Source of the DNA: Cliona cf. orientalis
Lineage: Eukaryota > Porifera > Demospongiae > Clionaida > Clionaidae
DNA length: 64,000 nucleotides
Direction: 5' to 3'
Assembly: GCA_963930775.1 (NCBI GenBank)
Contig: OZ005693.1
Span: 7,810,006-7,874,005, forward strand
The translations under genes were made by a program, and so were the position numbers. The notes below the pieces were generated by a model. It searched no databases. It saw nothing but the letters and a program-made list of their open reading frames with translations, and was not told the origin of the DNA. Positions 10,708-22,470 of the stretch are shown one piece after another; the stretch's first letter is position 1, and each line of letters opens with the position of its first letter.

Positions 10708-12592
10708 TATATCTAACTACCAACGTTGGTACCAGTATCATGTTTATCCATAATATATATATTATAGTCCCTGTAACAATAGTGTCCTGTCTAGGAGTAT
10801 GACAGTTGAGTCCAACTTACCGTCAGTAACATGTTGTGTCCCAAATAATACAATGTCATGACAGGATAAAATTAATATTAAATTATTAGCTATAGCCACA
10901 GCTGTGATTACTCTATAACCCTAAAATTAATATTATACCATATGGCGGGTGATTTTCATGGGGTGCTAATTTTCATTATTTTCGTGATTGACTTGGCAGT
11001 CACGAAATTTTCGTGGGTAATGCTTGCGGTGATATGCGAGTCCATGATGATGGACGTGGCCACAAACATCGTGGCAGCGCGGCCAACACTTTCCAGTATT
11101 AGCAAGCAACAGTAGCCATTGTCATCCAGCTGATAGCGTCTTCGACACTAATATTCTTCTATCTCATGCTATCTGTCCAAGTCTTGTCTTACCATGTTCA
11201 AATACGTATACAATAGGTATTACAATGTATTTACCCTCCTCTGTATGCATTCACTAGAACAAATTATTTAGTGAGTGATATTCTTTAATAAGATGCGGTG
11301 GAATGAAATTTTGGCTAGGGGTGCTCTTATATCAGGGTGTAATAAATTGGAATGGCCATTGTATACCTATCTATAATTGAAGGGTTCAGAAGCTATAACC
11401 TAAATGTCAAATAAGCAACGAAAACCATACATTGTACTCCACCAAGTTGCCAAAAAATTTAGTTAGATCTATGCAATTATCTATAGCTCATGAAATCATT
11501 ACCACCATCCGGTATATAGCGGTATATTAAGATAATATTATTGATAGGATCTTAAGTGGAGCATTAATTGCTGAGATTGTGTACTTGTATGATGGATATA
11601 ATAATTTCAGAATGGATGGAGCACAAGCTGTTTGACACATGATCCAGTCACTATTAAAATTTAATTTTAAAGCACTGAAGACCAGCTCTCCCTACCAGCG
11701 GGTCCACCGCTAACGATGGTGTCTAATCTGTTGCCTGAGTTCAACGCAATCGCAATTCCTAACTCATGATCTTATGTTAGCCTTGTTCAACAAACCCCTG
11801 GGCGTGGCAGGAATACTGTTGGGTAAAGGATTCATTACAGCGGAGATTATGTATGTCGAAGATGCTGGTTGAGAAAGCAACCACTTTCTGATTGAAGTAG
11901 TGAAAAATGAAATAGAGTTGGCTCCGTCAAAGTTCACGGAGCTCCATCAGAGGTTGTGTGTGCTAAAAAAGTTACGGAGAACCTGCGCTCTATCTACTAT
12001 GGGAATCATCCTCCTGAGCAAAGCACGGTCTAGATGTAGCTTAGTCTGGCCAGCTAGACCCTTGTCCCTTCTCCAAATTATTACTTTGAGTTTTAGTGTG
12101 GAGGGGAAGGGTCTAGCAACTCTTCCTTGTGCAGCTCAGAACCACCCACATACAAGATACATCTCAGATGTAACTATGTCACAAATCCATGCCATGACAT
12201 ACTTTAGTATTGCTCTTATGACTTTATTGCACCAACATGCAGGCTCACCAGACTCTGAGTACATTCTTATTATCATACTCTAGAAGCATGACTATACCGT
12301 TATGCATGCTTACTATCGTTCTACATGTGTACTACAACCGAGCTATACTGTGCTATCGAATTCATCTCTGTGATTGAAGCGTTGAGACTTGTCACTATCA
12401 AGCTCGACAGTTGATTTCAGACTCTGCAAGTTCATCTCTGCAATTGAGATATCGAATAATGCAGACTGCGTACACAGTATATTGACGATCTTAACCATAT
12501 TATAATATACCATTCAGCTACCGGAAATTATAGTTCAATGGCCGCTTATAGTACATTAATTAACTTGCATACATTTGCTGCTGTCAACCTAC
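10708..12592. other. intergenic, no supported gene
   Basis: AT-rich DNA. The 127-codon plus-strand frame at 11900-12283 has no recognisable domain and was not called. Later exons of the RPAP3-like gene (TPR repeats) should lie here on the minus strand if that gene were complete, but I see none. Bases about 10945-11035 resemble the end of a CCGTA-type MITE. Confidence 0.4.
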
Positions 12593-14268
12593 CACATCAA
12601 ACTTGTCCCATGCTTTATAGTCATAAGACCTGATCCGTGACGACTGCTTGGCCCCTGACTGTTTCTCACTGCCGCTGCCATTGTTCTTCTTTCTTCTCTT
12701 CTTCCTCTTCTCTCCGCCAGCAGTAGCAGTGGAGGAGCTTCCTGGACCACCATGGCTATGAACAGGGGGAAGATCCTGCGGTTCAGATACATGACTCTAC
12801 ACTTAAGGTACACTGGTGTTAGTATTCAACCTATCCAGCAATAATATTATTAAGGATCAGTATGTGGTTGAGATATATTATTAGTGTCGCACTTCCACCA
12901 CTACACAAACACTGTTACACAAGTTGTTTCTTTCCCAGAAATCCTGGGGAACATGGATATATTACATGTATGTAGGAGCTGAGTCTTATGGCTACAGAAT
13001 GACTGCGATATTATGAAAGTGTGAGCTGAAATTGTGATAATAATAATTATTATGTAGGAGCTCTAATTGCCATTGTTTCCTTTACAACCTGCTTTTGAGA
13101 TCAAATACTGATCAATAGGAAGTGGCTACAAACGTTTGTAAGTTTTGGTAACTCCTGTCATAGCATCCATTGTGCATGCTGACACACAGCACTGGTGTAG
13201 GAAGCATGGGTGCACCAGGTGCTGGTGCACCCATGAAATTTCTGAGTGAAATACACACCAAGTCATACTTTGCTCTGAAGTGTATTTCATACTATCGATT
13301 AGTGTAGATATAGGTACCAGAGCACCCGTTCATCAAATCGTCTTCCTACTCCTATGCACAGCCTCATCCCAGGCCTTCTGAGGGGGGATGAGGCTAGTTG
13401 ATACATCAATATTCTCACACGATGTTATAATACGTAATAGTGTAAAGTCACATCACTGAGCCACTTGATGCACAATGTACCCCTTCAGTAGGCATGTTAG
13501 TGGGTGTGGTCAGACTAGCAGCAGCCATGCATTGTAACATGCCAAATAAGGTGCACGTGTACTCTGCATGCGCTGTGCATGAATAATAATATGTACCTGC
13601 ATCCTGACGGAGCTGAAGCAGTGTGCATGCAACTTGACGACCTTTACCTACAAATTAGGCTAGATTGTGCACGAGTCTAGTAAAGGACATGACCTGCAGT
13701 GGATCTGATAGGCGTGGCCATTAAACCTCAGTGCTTGCAACACTCATGGGCCTATTATTCAATATTCCTCGTGCTTACAAGTGAGTCACTCGGCATATGC
13801 CTAAGAGATCTAGTACTGACGATCATCACTACACCCCTTGTTGTACGTATTAAGGAATGGTTACTCAATCCTGGGAGCAATAATAAAAGATGCAGCAGCA
13901 ATCGACTAATTTGGTGAGTGAGTAGGGAACCCCTAGCAACATGCGAATCATGAACATGCTGTGCACCCAGAAATCGCTCGACTATGATGTACATTATATG
14001 TACCCTTCCCTCCTTGAAGGTGGGATCTGGGAACGAGACTATAATGCCCCAAACTCTCTCTTCCGCATCTCATATCAACCAATTTTGAGTAGCACTACAT
14101 GACATAAATCTGCCTCACCTCCTTGAGTATAGGTTTCTGCTTGGAGAGATTTTTATCCTTCTCTTTGATCTCGTCCTCCCAGCTCTGTAGATCCTTCAGG
14201 TAGCTCTGCAGTTCATCGGCGTTGTGCCAAAGCTGCATCTGCATCATACCAGCTCGCTCAGCGTTCAT
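12593..14268 (-). CDS. RPAP3-like: RPAP3-like co-chaperone, first two exons (partial)
   Basis: Two exons match the N-terminus of RPAP3, the TPR adaptor of the HSP90/R2TP co-chaperone system that assembles RNA polymerase II and PIKK complexes. Exon 1 (14268 down to 14119) is exactly 50 codons from ATG to a GTGAGG donor and contains NADELQSYLKDLQSWEDEIK. Exon 2 (12775 down to 12593) is exactly 61 codons, entered in phase 0 after 'aaccgcag'. It begins DLPPVHSHGG, has a lysine-rich stretch and ends RIRSYDYKAWDKFDV at donor GTAGGT. The family has the same order: helical NAEELQ-type segment, LPPIR, basic stretch, KSYDYEAW..LDV. The TPR and C-terminal domains should follow at lower coordinates but are not found, so this may be a duplicated 5' fragment. 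It is the least damaged of three related copies. Confidence 0.72.
13190..13355. mobile_element. hAT-like MITE, borders approximate
   Basis: CACTGGTGTAGGAAG is mirrored by CTTCCTACTCCTATG about 165 bp away, with GGTGCACC just inside. The ends resemble those of the hAT element at 43303-47276 (CAGTGGCGTAGGA plus GGTGCACC). No target-site duplication could be fixed. It lies in the intron of the RPAP3-like gene. Confidence 0.4.
13436..13545 (-). repeat. inverted copy of the 25.2/32.0 kb array block
   Basis: The reverse complement of this stretch matches the blocks at about 25205-25320 and 31980-32100, including 'gtctgaccacaccca' and 'tcaagtggctcagtgatg'. The surrounding array is otherwise in the same orientation in all three units, so this block has been flipped in unit 1, or in the ancestor of the other two. 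Confidence 0.7.
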
Positions 14269-16066
14269 CGTGTACGGATGCTTGAGAGAGAAACAGCTGG
14301 CTGACTGATCTGACGACCTATACCAACTGGGACAAGGTTATTAGGTACAGGATCGTCTCACTGGCTGGTGATGGTTGCTGCAAGCTCATGATCAGGCCAA
14401 GCTCAGGGATGACAAAGAAGATGAGTATGGTATACTACTTCCCTACCCTCCTACACCTATGTTGGAGGGGCTGGCATGTGAGAATATATTTAATATTCAC
14501 CATGAACTTGTCTGAATGGTGAATAGAGACAGTTCCTATAAGGTAAATGTCCCTATTATGAGTCACTTAAGCAAGTGATATGCCACATATGTAATTGGGG
14601 GGTTATTTTTTGTGGTTAAATTTTTTATGGACTTCCCAATGTGTCTATTACATTGGATACGAATGAGATCTCCCCTATTAAAAGATGTGATTTTTAAAAA
14701 ATTATCTTGTCAGCACTATTACTGGCGGTATTATGGACCGCCTGCTGGTATTATGAGTCACTACTTTCAGTGCTATGAATTCAACCATGATAAAGCTTCT
14801 TTAACAGATGGGATGTACTTAGCAGCCATCCAGAAGTGAGGCGTAGTTGTGAATACTAGATAGGAGTGGCTAAATAGGCCAAAAGAAATTATTTTGTTAA
14901 AATGATTCGAAAACCCTTCTCTAAATGTAAAATAAGCAGAAACTTACATGAAAATTCAATTGGGAATGGAAACAATTTATCAGATAATAATATCTCATAA
15001 GGTACAATACGCTGGCCCAATAATTGGATACTTGCAAATTAATTAGTCTTGATGACCCATAATACAGGCTGACTCATAATAGGAACATCTACCTTACACC
15101 TGGTACGCTATGTTGTAATTCCCAACACCAAGCCAATTATGGTTATCGTTTTGTACCTATTATGCTCTCAATTTTGCATATCAATCTGTGATAATGTGTA
15201 TTTCATGATAGCTTTATTTCACAGAAAACTTGGGACATGGTAGCTACAGCCGTACTACACTACACCCGGGCCCACTCTCCAAAGGTACTATGCACTTGAT
15301 TACCTGACTACCTTATGATTTAATCTTATTATGCCAGCATTACAAAACAACCTATTATGCCCAAAGCAATACCAGCATATTGTGCTTCTTTCTAATGGTG
15401 AGTCCAAATCCTTGAGTAAACTTTCAGTAATTTCACAGTAAAAGATCGCATTTATTTTAGTAATCGTACCATTTACCCCAGACATAATTCACTCTGATAA
15501 CAGTAACAGTGAGTAAACTGCCATATGATTATTATATACATGATTGTGTAAATTTACATTTTATCAGATGCACTGACTGGTGCATGTATACAACTGGGGA
15601 CATTATGAAAGAACTCAAACTCAAATCCACTGGCCTTCAATAGCTACTGATTGTAGACTGTGGCTCAATACAATCGTGTAGCTATTACACATTTCAGCAT
15701 ACCTACTAACCTGTATGAAACCCAGAACGGGACAAAATGTTAGTAAAAGCGGAATCAAGGTATTCTTATAAGAATTCCGAGCAATGAAAAAGGTTAAAAT
15801 TATACACAAAAATTAATAGTGGGACAAATCAAAGGAAAATTGGGATGGCAGCTAATCTTGAACTAAAAGTTAGGACGTCCCTCCAAAAAACCAGACAGTT
15901 TGAGAGTATGGTTGTAGTGCTATCGAATCGATGAATTATTACAATTATTCTTGACTAATGAGATTTAAACATGCAGCTATACACAGAGAATATTAATTAC
16001 GTAGTGTACTGGTACTATGTATTAGTGTGAAAATATGCACGAATTATTTACATTGTGATGTAAGCA
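14269..16066. other. flanks of RPAP3 exon 1 and transporter 1
   Basis: Contains the putative RPAP3 5' region (14269-14420, shared with 18.49-18.64 and 33.57-33.70 kb) and the transporter 1 downstream flank. Bases from about 15090 to 16066 match 18720-19592 downstream of transporter 2, with small indels. No coding region or RNA gene is supported. Confidence 0.6.
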
Positions 16067-17923
16067 TCAATAGTCAGGGGCAGTATCAGAAGATGCTTGT
16101 TCAATTTCACGCTCGAAAATTTCTTCAATGTCAACTTGACGAAAAATCCCTTCATTTCGTCTCCTGTATTTGTACTTCTTAGCTGCCACTGAGAACAGTA
16201 CGAGGCCAATCAACCCAACCACACAGGTGAAGAGAAGGTAGACAAAGCCACAATTAGTGACTGGAGGGTTCTCTAACATCTCTTCACTGGCCCATGGACG
16301 CTTGAGGGAAAGAGGAACAATGATGATGGAGTTTATGAACTGAAAGAGACCTCTGATGGCAAAGAAAATTCCAATGAGAAAACCTTTCATCGATTGAGGG
16401 CTCTGAGCTGAGATGAATTCCAAAGTGGCCGTCGATATAATGAGTGGACCAACTCCGAGAAACAGTGATGGAGGAATAAGCACTGACCAGTGCATGTCAA
16501 GTGCGGGATACCGTAGTGTGTGGTTGCCAGTGTACCCTGCTTGAAATATACACTGAGACTCAGAATGATTAGAAACATTGTTATGTTTCAATGAGTGTCC
16601 CACTGTGTCAATGATGAGTAGGCTAGCCATGCCCAGAAAGCAAATAGTAGCACCAATAAACATTCTTAAGAACATTTTTTGCGCTTTCCTACGAAGTACA
16701 GAGAAGGTGATGCACATGTAAATTGGAAATAACACTAATGTGGATACAGTGTGCATAAAGATGCCTGTGCCAAATATTGTATGCTGTCCTGTACAAAAAT
16801 CCTTACCTAAACCTATATGATGTAGGGTATGGAAACCAAATATAGGAAAGATAAAATATGAAGATGGTACTTCTAAAGAAAAGACAGGTCCAATTGAGAA
16901 TAAAATGATCAGAATCCACAGAAATGTTTTAACGTTTTCTACTTGCTCAGTTGTGAAAGGTCCTCCATATCTTTCCTTGGCAAAGTCAAGTCTAGATGGT
17001 ATGTAGTCATTGCAATAGGTGAAGGCGCTGCGCTGAAGTGGGTACTTATGCTTTATGGCAAAATTGAATACAGCTGAGACAGTTTTATAGGGATTTTCCC
17101 ACCTACCATTCGAATAGAACCAGTGTCTCTTCCAGCGACCGATTATCAGCAAAACTATTAAGAAAATGGTGATAATGAATGGAAACATTGTAAGTGCTCT
17201 GACTCCAACAAAACTTAGTGGACCATTGCACAAAAGTAAAGGTATAAGGACTATCAATGGAAGTGGTCCTAATTTGAATGTCCATTCAGCATACAGTATA
17301 AAGAGGCTTAGGTATTGGCTGGGGGCTTCAAAGAGTTGGTCAAGTCCGAGCTGAATCACGTTTGCCTGATAGCCTGCCAGGCTAATGATGAAAGCAACCA
17401 ATGAGAATATGGCTAAAATCAGGATAAGAAATCCTTCAACCTCATGATGAATCACTAAGTGTACAGAGTCATTATGGTAAGATAGTGAATGAGTTACAAA
17501 CTCTATAATCTCAGTAAAGCATATTAATAGCAGAAAACCAAGTATGAAGCATAAACTAATGACAGCCACCCTTAGTCGTCCACAATAGACGTCTGCAATA
17601 AACCCACTCAAGGGATACAGCATAGAGACAATTGCCAATATGGCATAAGGTATGTAATCATTAAGCGTTATACTAACATCAGGAGGAACTATTGTAACCA
17701 TGAGTACTACCGCCACCAGCAGAATAAAATTATACACAGCTCCCACAGCAGCTGTCCACAAGATTATGAGGATGGCTGCCTTGGATGGAAGGCACAAGTG
17801 CTTACAAGAATATGTTGAGCTCCCTTGCTGGCTCTGTTCACCTTGCAATTGTGGAGAGTGTTCATTTATATTAGATTCTGGTCGTTGCAACAGGTGACTT
17901 GATTCAGTGGATAGCTGGTTCAT
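16067..17923 (-). CDS. POT/SLC15-like transporter, copy 1
   Basis: An MFS transporter of the proton-coupled oligopeptide (POT/SLC15) type, 618 residues, intronless. The ATG at 17923 is chosen because all four paralogues align from here. The N-terminus carries ESSHLL (residues 7-12), a good [DE]xxxL[LI] endolysosomal sorting signal as used by SLC15A3/A4. About 12 hydrophobic segments follow. Family marks are GFIADVYCGRLRV after the second helix (MFS/POT GxxxADxxxGR type), ERYGGPFTTEQVENVK in the central loop, and EFISAQSPQSMKGFLIG, which fits the POT motif around helix 10. The ExxER motif usual in helix 1 of POT proteins is absent, so proton coupling and peptide substrate are uncertain. The tail is charged (FEREIEQASSDTAPDY). 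It is one of four near-identical copies. Confidence 0.85.
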   Translation of the reverse strand: MNQLSTESSHLLQRPESNINEHSPQLQGEQSQQGSSTYSCKHLCLPSKAAILIILWTAAVGAVYNFILLVAVVLMVTIVPPDVSITLNDYIPYAILAIVSMLYPLSGFIADVYCGRLRVAVISLCFILGFLLLICFTEIIEFVTHSLSYHNDSVHLVIHHEVEGFLILILAIFSLVAFIISLAGYQANVIQLGLDQLFEAPSQYLSLFILYAEWTFKLGPLPLIVLIPLLLCNGPLSFVGVRALTMFPFIITIFLIVLLIIGRWKRHWFYSNGRWENPYKTVSAVFNFAIKHKYPLQRSAFTYCNDYIPSRLDFAKERYGGPFTTEQVENVKTFLWILIILFSIGPVFSLEVPSSYFIFPIFGFHTLHHIGLGKDFCTGQHTIFGTGIFMHTVSTLVLFPIYMCITFSVLRRKAQKMFLRMFIGATICFLGMASLLIIDTVGHSLKHNNVSNHSESQCIFQAGYTGNHTLRYPALDMHWSVLIPPSLFLGVGPLIISTATLEFISAQSPQSMKGFLIGIFFAIRGLFQFINSIIIVPLSLKRPWASEEMLENPPVTNCGFVYLLFTCVVGLIGLVLFSVAAKKYKYRRRNEGIFRQVDIEEIFEREIEQASSDTAPDY

Positions 17924-19592
17924 AGCTGCTTTGTTTATGCTCTTTACTCCAATAGATAATGAATCCAAATAGCACACTATAGCTATAATAATATTATTAT
18001 TATTATGCTGTAGCTTATTAAGGTTGATGCAATAATGGTAATATGGTATGCATGCATACACTGTATACAACCAACGATTGTATAATATTATGTAGGTGCA
18101 TCTACTGGGAATAGCCTTATAGTAAACGTTACAAATATAACTTTCAATGTTTATACTACCTCCACACTAATATCGCTAATAGCTATGTATAAAAATATTT
18201 CACAACAATTGTGCACAAAAAGCTTATACCGGGTACTGTATATATATATTACAGTAGAGTGAGAAATAATATTATATCAGATGTAGAAACATTAGATTTA
18301 TACATGCACTGTCACAGCATTGACAACTGACCGGCAAAGCACAGAATGGCAATCACTATCATGTAGTTGAGGTAGGTGCCACGTAAACACAGAGTGGCAA
18401 GTTGCAACAGCTGCACACATCTACTCCACTGCACAGGACTTCCTTTGTCGGCGCTGTGCCGAAGCGGCATCTGCATCGTACCAGCGTGCTGACTGATCTG
18501 ACGACCTATACCAACTGGTACAAGGTTATTAGGTACATGTATGTTACAGAATCGTCTCACTGGCTGGTGATGCCATATTGCTGCAACCTATGACCAGGCC
18601 ATGAGTGTGTTATACTTCTTCCCTACCCTCCTATCCCTATATATTATTGGAGGGGCTGGCGCACGAGACTAGCTTCACCACGAAACAATAGGGACATGCA
18701 CATTATGCTTTTTTAAAGTTCCTATTATCCGGTATGTTATGAATTCCCAAAACCAAGCCAATTATGCTCATTGTTTTGTATCTATTATGCTCTCAATTTT
18801 TCATGATAGCTTTATTCACAGAAAAGACAAGTACAGCCGTACTACACTACACTCCACTCTCTAAAAGTACTATGCACTCAATTATCTGACTACCTTATAA
18901 ATATTATTTAGTCCTATTATGCCAGTGCTAGCATAACAAAACCACCTATTACGCCCAAAGCAACTTGATGACAGCATATTGCGCTTGTCTCTAATGGTGA
19001 GTCCAAATCCTCAAATATAGACTACTAAATGCAAACACCATCAGATTCTGTGAATTGTCGGTGAGTTAACTGCCATAATTATTATTATGTGTAAATTAAG
19101 TTTTATCAGATGCACTGACTGGTGCATGTATACAACTGGGAATATTATCATATGAAAGAACCCAAGTCCAAACCCACTGGCCTTCAATACTGTCCCCTAG
19201 CTACTGGCTATAGAGTATGGCTCAGTATAGTCATGTATTACGCATTTCAGCATACCTACCAACCTATCCGGGATGTCCAAAATCAAGGCATTCTTACGAA
19301 AAACATCAAAATTATAATCCACAAAATATTGTAAAAAAAGGTGGGACAAACCAAAGGAAAAATGGGATGGCAGTTAATCTTGAACTAAAAATTATGACTG
19401 TCCCTCCAAAAGCCAGACAGCTTGAGAGTAGCTAATTTTGTTGTAGTGCTATTGAATCGATGAATTATTCCACACTTATCAGATTTAAACATGTAGCTAT
19501 ACACAGAGAATATTATGTCTTGTACTGGTACTATGTGTTAGTGTGAAAATGTGCACGTATGATACACAAATACTTGCATTGTGACGTAAGCA
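17924..19592. other. inter-transporter flank with RPAP3 exon 1 scrap
   Basis: The 5' flank of transporter 1 (to about 18300) is shared with transporters 3 and 4. Bases 18300-18446 match 32.93-33.10 and 63.88-64.00 kb. At 18447-18478 (minus strand) there is only the first part of RPAP3-like exon 1, from the initiator region to HSAD, fused directly to the preceding block; the rest of that exon is deleted. From 18490 on follow the RPAP3 5' flank and the transporter 2 3' flank. Confidence 0.65.
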
Positions 19593-21410
19593 TCAATAGT
19601 CAGGGGCGGTATCAGAAGATGCTTGCTCAATTTCACGCTCGAAAATTTCTTCAATGTCAACTTGACGAAAAATCCCTTCATTTCGTCTCCTGTATTTATA
19701 CTTCTTAGCTGCCACTGAGAACAGTACGAGGCCAATCAACCCAACAATACAGGTGAAGAGAAGGTAGACAAAGCCACAATTAGTGACTGGAGGGTTCTCT
19801 AACATCTCTTCACTGGCCCATGGACGCTTGAGGGAAAGAGGAACAATGATGATGGAATTTATGAACTGAAAGAGACCTCTGATGGCAAAGAAAATTCCAA
19901 TGAGAAAGCCTTTCATCGATTGAGGGCTCTGAGCTGAGATGAATTCCAAAGTGGCTGTCGATATAATGAGTGGACCAACTCCGAGAAACAGTGATGGAGG
20001 AATAAGCACTGACCAGTGCATGTCAAGTGCGGGATACTGTAGGGTGCGGTGTGCAGTGTACCCTGCTTGAAATATACACTGAGACTCAGAATGATTAGAA
20101 ACGTTGTTATGTTTCAATGAGTGTCCCACAATGTCAACGATAAGCAGGCTAGCCACACCCAGAAAGCAAATAGTGGCACCAATAAACATTCTTAAGAACA
20201 TCTTTTGCATTTTCCTACGAAGTACAGAGAAAGTGATGCACATATAAGTTGGAAATAACACTAATGTGGATACAGCATGCATAAAGATGCCTGTGCCGAA
20301 TATTGTATGCTGTCCTGTACAAAAATGCTTACTAAGATGTAGTGTATGGAAACCAAATAAAGGAAAGATAAAATATGAAGATGGTACTTCTAAGGTAAAG
20401 ACAGGTCCAATTGAGAATAAAACGATCAGAATCCACAGAAATGTCTTAACGTTTTCTACTTGCTCAGTTGTGAAAGGTCCTCCGTACCTTTCCTTGGCAA
20501 AGTCAAGTCTAGATGGTATGTAGTCATTGCAATAGGTGAAGGCGCTGCGCTGAAGTGGGTACTTATGCTTTATGGTAAATCTGAATACAGCTGAGACAGT
20601 TTTATAGGGATTTTCCCACCTACCATTCGAATAGAACCAGTGTCTCTTCCAGCGACCGATTATCAGCAAAACTATTAAGAAAATGGCGATAATGAACGGA
20701 AACATTATAAGTACTCTGACTCCAACAAAACTTAATGGACCATGGCACAAAAGTAAAGGCATAAGGACTATCAATGGAAGTGGTCCTAATTTGAATGTCC
20801 ATTCAGCATACAGTATAAAGAGGCTTAGGTATTGGCTGGGGGCTTCAAAGAGTTGGTCAAGTCCAAGTTGAATCACGTTTGCCTGATAGCCTGCCAGTCC
20901 AATGATGAAAGCAATCAATGAGACTATAGTTAGAATGAGGATAACCTCATGATGATTCACTAACCATACAGAGTTGTCACGATAAACTAGTGAATTAGTT
21001 GCAAACCCTATAATCTCAGTAAAACATATAAATAGCAGAATACCAAGTATGAAGCACAAACTAATGACAGCCACCCTTAGTCGTCCATAATAGACATCGG
21101 CAATAAACCCACTCAAGGGATACAACATAGAGATAATCGCCAATATGGCGTAGGGTACGTATTCGTTAAGTGTTATATTAACATCAGGAGGAACTATCGC
21201 AATTATAAATACTATCGCCATTAGTAGAACAAAATTGTACACAGCTCCCACAGCAGCTGTCCACAAGATTATGAGGATGGCTGCCTTGGATGGAAGGCAC
21301 AAGTGCTTACGTATACAAGAACATGTTGAGCTCCCTTGCTGGCTCTGTTCATCTTGAGAGGGTTCATTTATATCTGGTCGTTGCAACAGGTGACTTGATT
21401 CAGTGGTCAT
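19593..21410 (-). CDS. POT/SLC15-like transporter, copy 2
   Basis: A 605-residue intronless paralogue of copy 1 with the same transporter marks (GFIADVYYGRLRV, ERYGGPFTTEQVENVK, EFISAQSPQSMKG). The ATG at 21410 gives MTTESSHLL, a shorter start than MNQL(S/P)TESSHLL in the other copies, but it keeps the acidic dileucine signal at residues 4-9. It lacks several residues near HHEVILILTIV (others have HHEVEGFLILILA) and has a shortened loop (FHTLHLSKHFCTGQHT). Otherwise it is almost identical to copies 1, 3 and 4. Two unrelated MITEs and two copies of a third repeat lie in its upstream region, so its promoter may differ from those of its siblings. Confidence 0.85.
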   Translation of the reverse strand: MTTESSHLLQRPDINEPSQDEQSQQGSSTCSCIRKHLCLPSKAAILIILWTAAVGAVYNFVLLMAIVFIIAIVPPDVNITLNEYVPYAILAIISMLYPLSGFIADVYYGRLRVAVISLCFILGILLFICFTEIIGFATNSLVYRDNSVWLVNHHEVILILTIVSLIAFIIGLAGYQANVIQLGLDQLFEAPSQYLSLFILYAEWTFKLGPLPLIVLMPLLLCHGPLSFVGVRVLIMFPFIIAIFLIVLLIIGRWKRHWFYSNGRWENPYKTVSAVFRFTIKHKYPLQRSAFTYCNDYIPSRLDFAKERYGGPFTTEQVENVKTFLWILIVLFSIGPVFTLEVPSSYFIFPLFGFHTLHLSKHFCTGQHTIFGTGIFMHAVSTLVLFPTYMCITFSVLRRKMQKMFLRMFIGATICFLGVASLLIVDIVGHSLKHNNVSNHSESQCIFQAGYTAHRTLQYPALDMHWSVLIPPSLFLGVGPLIISTATLEFISAQSPQSMKGFLIGIFFAIRGLFQFINSIIIVPLSLKRPWASEEMLENPPVTNCGFVYLLFTCIVGLIGLVLFSVAAKKYKYRRRNEGIFRQVDIEEIFEREIEQASSDTAPDY

Positions 21411-21598
21411 AGCTTCAGTCCTATAAATGATGAACCCCAATAGCACACTAAGCTATATTATGCTGTAGTTTATTATGGTTGTCTCAGAATGATGCAAAAT
21501 AAAACTTTCAATGTTTATACTCTAATACTGGTAATATGTACATCACAATTGTGCACAAAAAGCTTACACCGTATATACAGTAGAGTGAGAAATATTAT

Positions 21599-22118
21599 AA
21601 ACTAGAACTCTGTTGAGAACATACCCCACGCGCAACACTGAAGACCATTACCAAAGCAATGATACTCGGCTATAGTTTATGCGCATGTGCAGAGAGTCAT
21701 TGAGGATTTGGCTATAAGCGCATCAGCACGTGGTGCTTAGCCAGATGCTGGAGCATGCGTTGTCGCATCAGCATAAACCATGGTACCGTACCGGGTGCTT
21801 ATGACTTGATGACCCTTTCCAACACTGAGCTTGAGCATGCGCAGTCACATCAGCATACTTAAGAAAGGGTGTGGTCGATAAACCACAGGCATGCTGAACA
21901 GAAAATGCACGATTTGCAGCACTGGTAAGCTTTTTTGAGGAATTTGAAACGCGTACAAACCAGTTTTTCACCGATATCCACCGATTGGTTGTGCTTACAG
22001 CACGCATAGATATCTAGAACGCGGGATCTGGCGATTTTCGTGCCGACAACGACGACGACAACGACGACAACAGACGGACAAACCGATTGCTTTACCCCTT
22101 GCGCATGCGCGCGGGGTA
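21599..22118 (-). mobile_element. ACCCCGCGC-type repeat, 520 bp, 5-bp duplication
   Basis: Inserted in the 5' flank of transporter 2. ATTAT lies directly outside both ends (21594-21598, 22119-22123), and the paralogous flank of transporter 3 near 28495-28510 shows the uninterrupted site. Internal landmarks are TACCCC(A/G)CGCGC near both ends, a GAC/GTC-rich microsatellite-like block near 22040-22075 and 'ctctacagagctct'-type sequence at one end. Relatives lie at 23161-23549 (opposite orientation) and 46318-46930. No coding capacity and no superfamily assigned. Confidence 0.75.
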
Positions 22119-22470
22119 ATTATCAGATGTAGAAACATTACTTTCAATATAACAGTGCTTGGACTTAGGAGGATGTACATGTGTAGCTGACTTGGTTTGT
22201 TCTATTGGTTAAAGTTTTTGATAAGCCCTGCTACTTTTGTGCTACCATTGATAAATTTTTGCTAATCAAAAATAAATTAATGTCACCATGATATACACTA
22301 CTGGAAAGTAGGTAATAATGATATTATAAAGAATAAAGGAAAGCGTGTGTGTGCATGATCCATTTCATATTATCAGAGAAGTACTGCCATGATAATGTAT
22401 CTAAAAACTTGACCCCATTTTGTGGGAAAGCTTCAACAGTATCATAATATTATTAGAAAAGTTGATGATA

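Noticed and set aside
11900..12283. A 127-codon plus-strand frame
   Set aside because: No domain, membrane pattern or splice support; composition does not stand out from the surrounding DNA.
17700..17897. Plus-strand frames repeated opposite each transporter (also near 62409-62600)
   Set aside because: Their recurrence only reflects transporter conservation on the other strand.
18000..18060. N-terminal extension upstream of transporter 1 (about 49 codons of open frame)
   Set aside because: Paralogues do not conserve it in frame, it is low-complexity (poly-Asn/Ile), and all four copies align from the downstream ATG.
22030..22075. GAC/GTC trinucleotide-like runs considered as a CRISPR or tandem regulatory array
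   Set aside because: They are simple-sequence blocks within the ACCCCGCGC-type repeat and recur wherever that repeat occurs.
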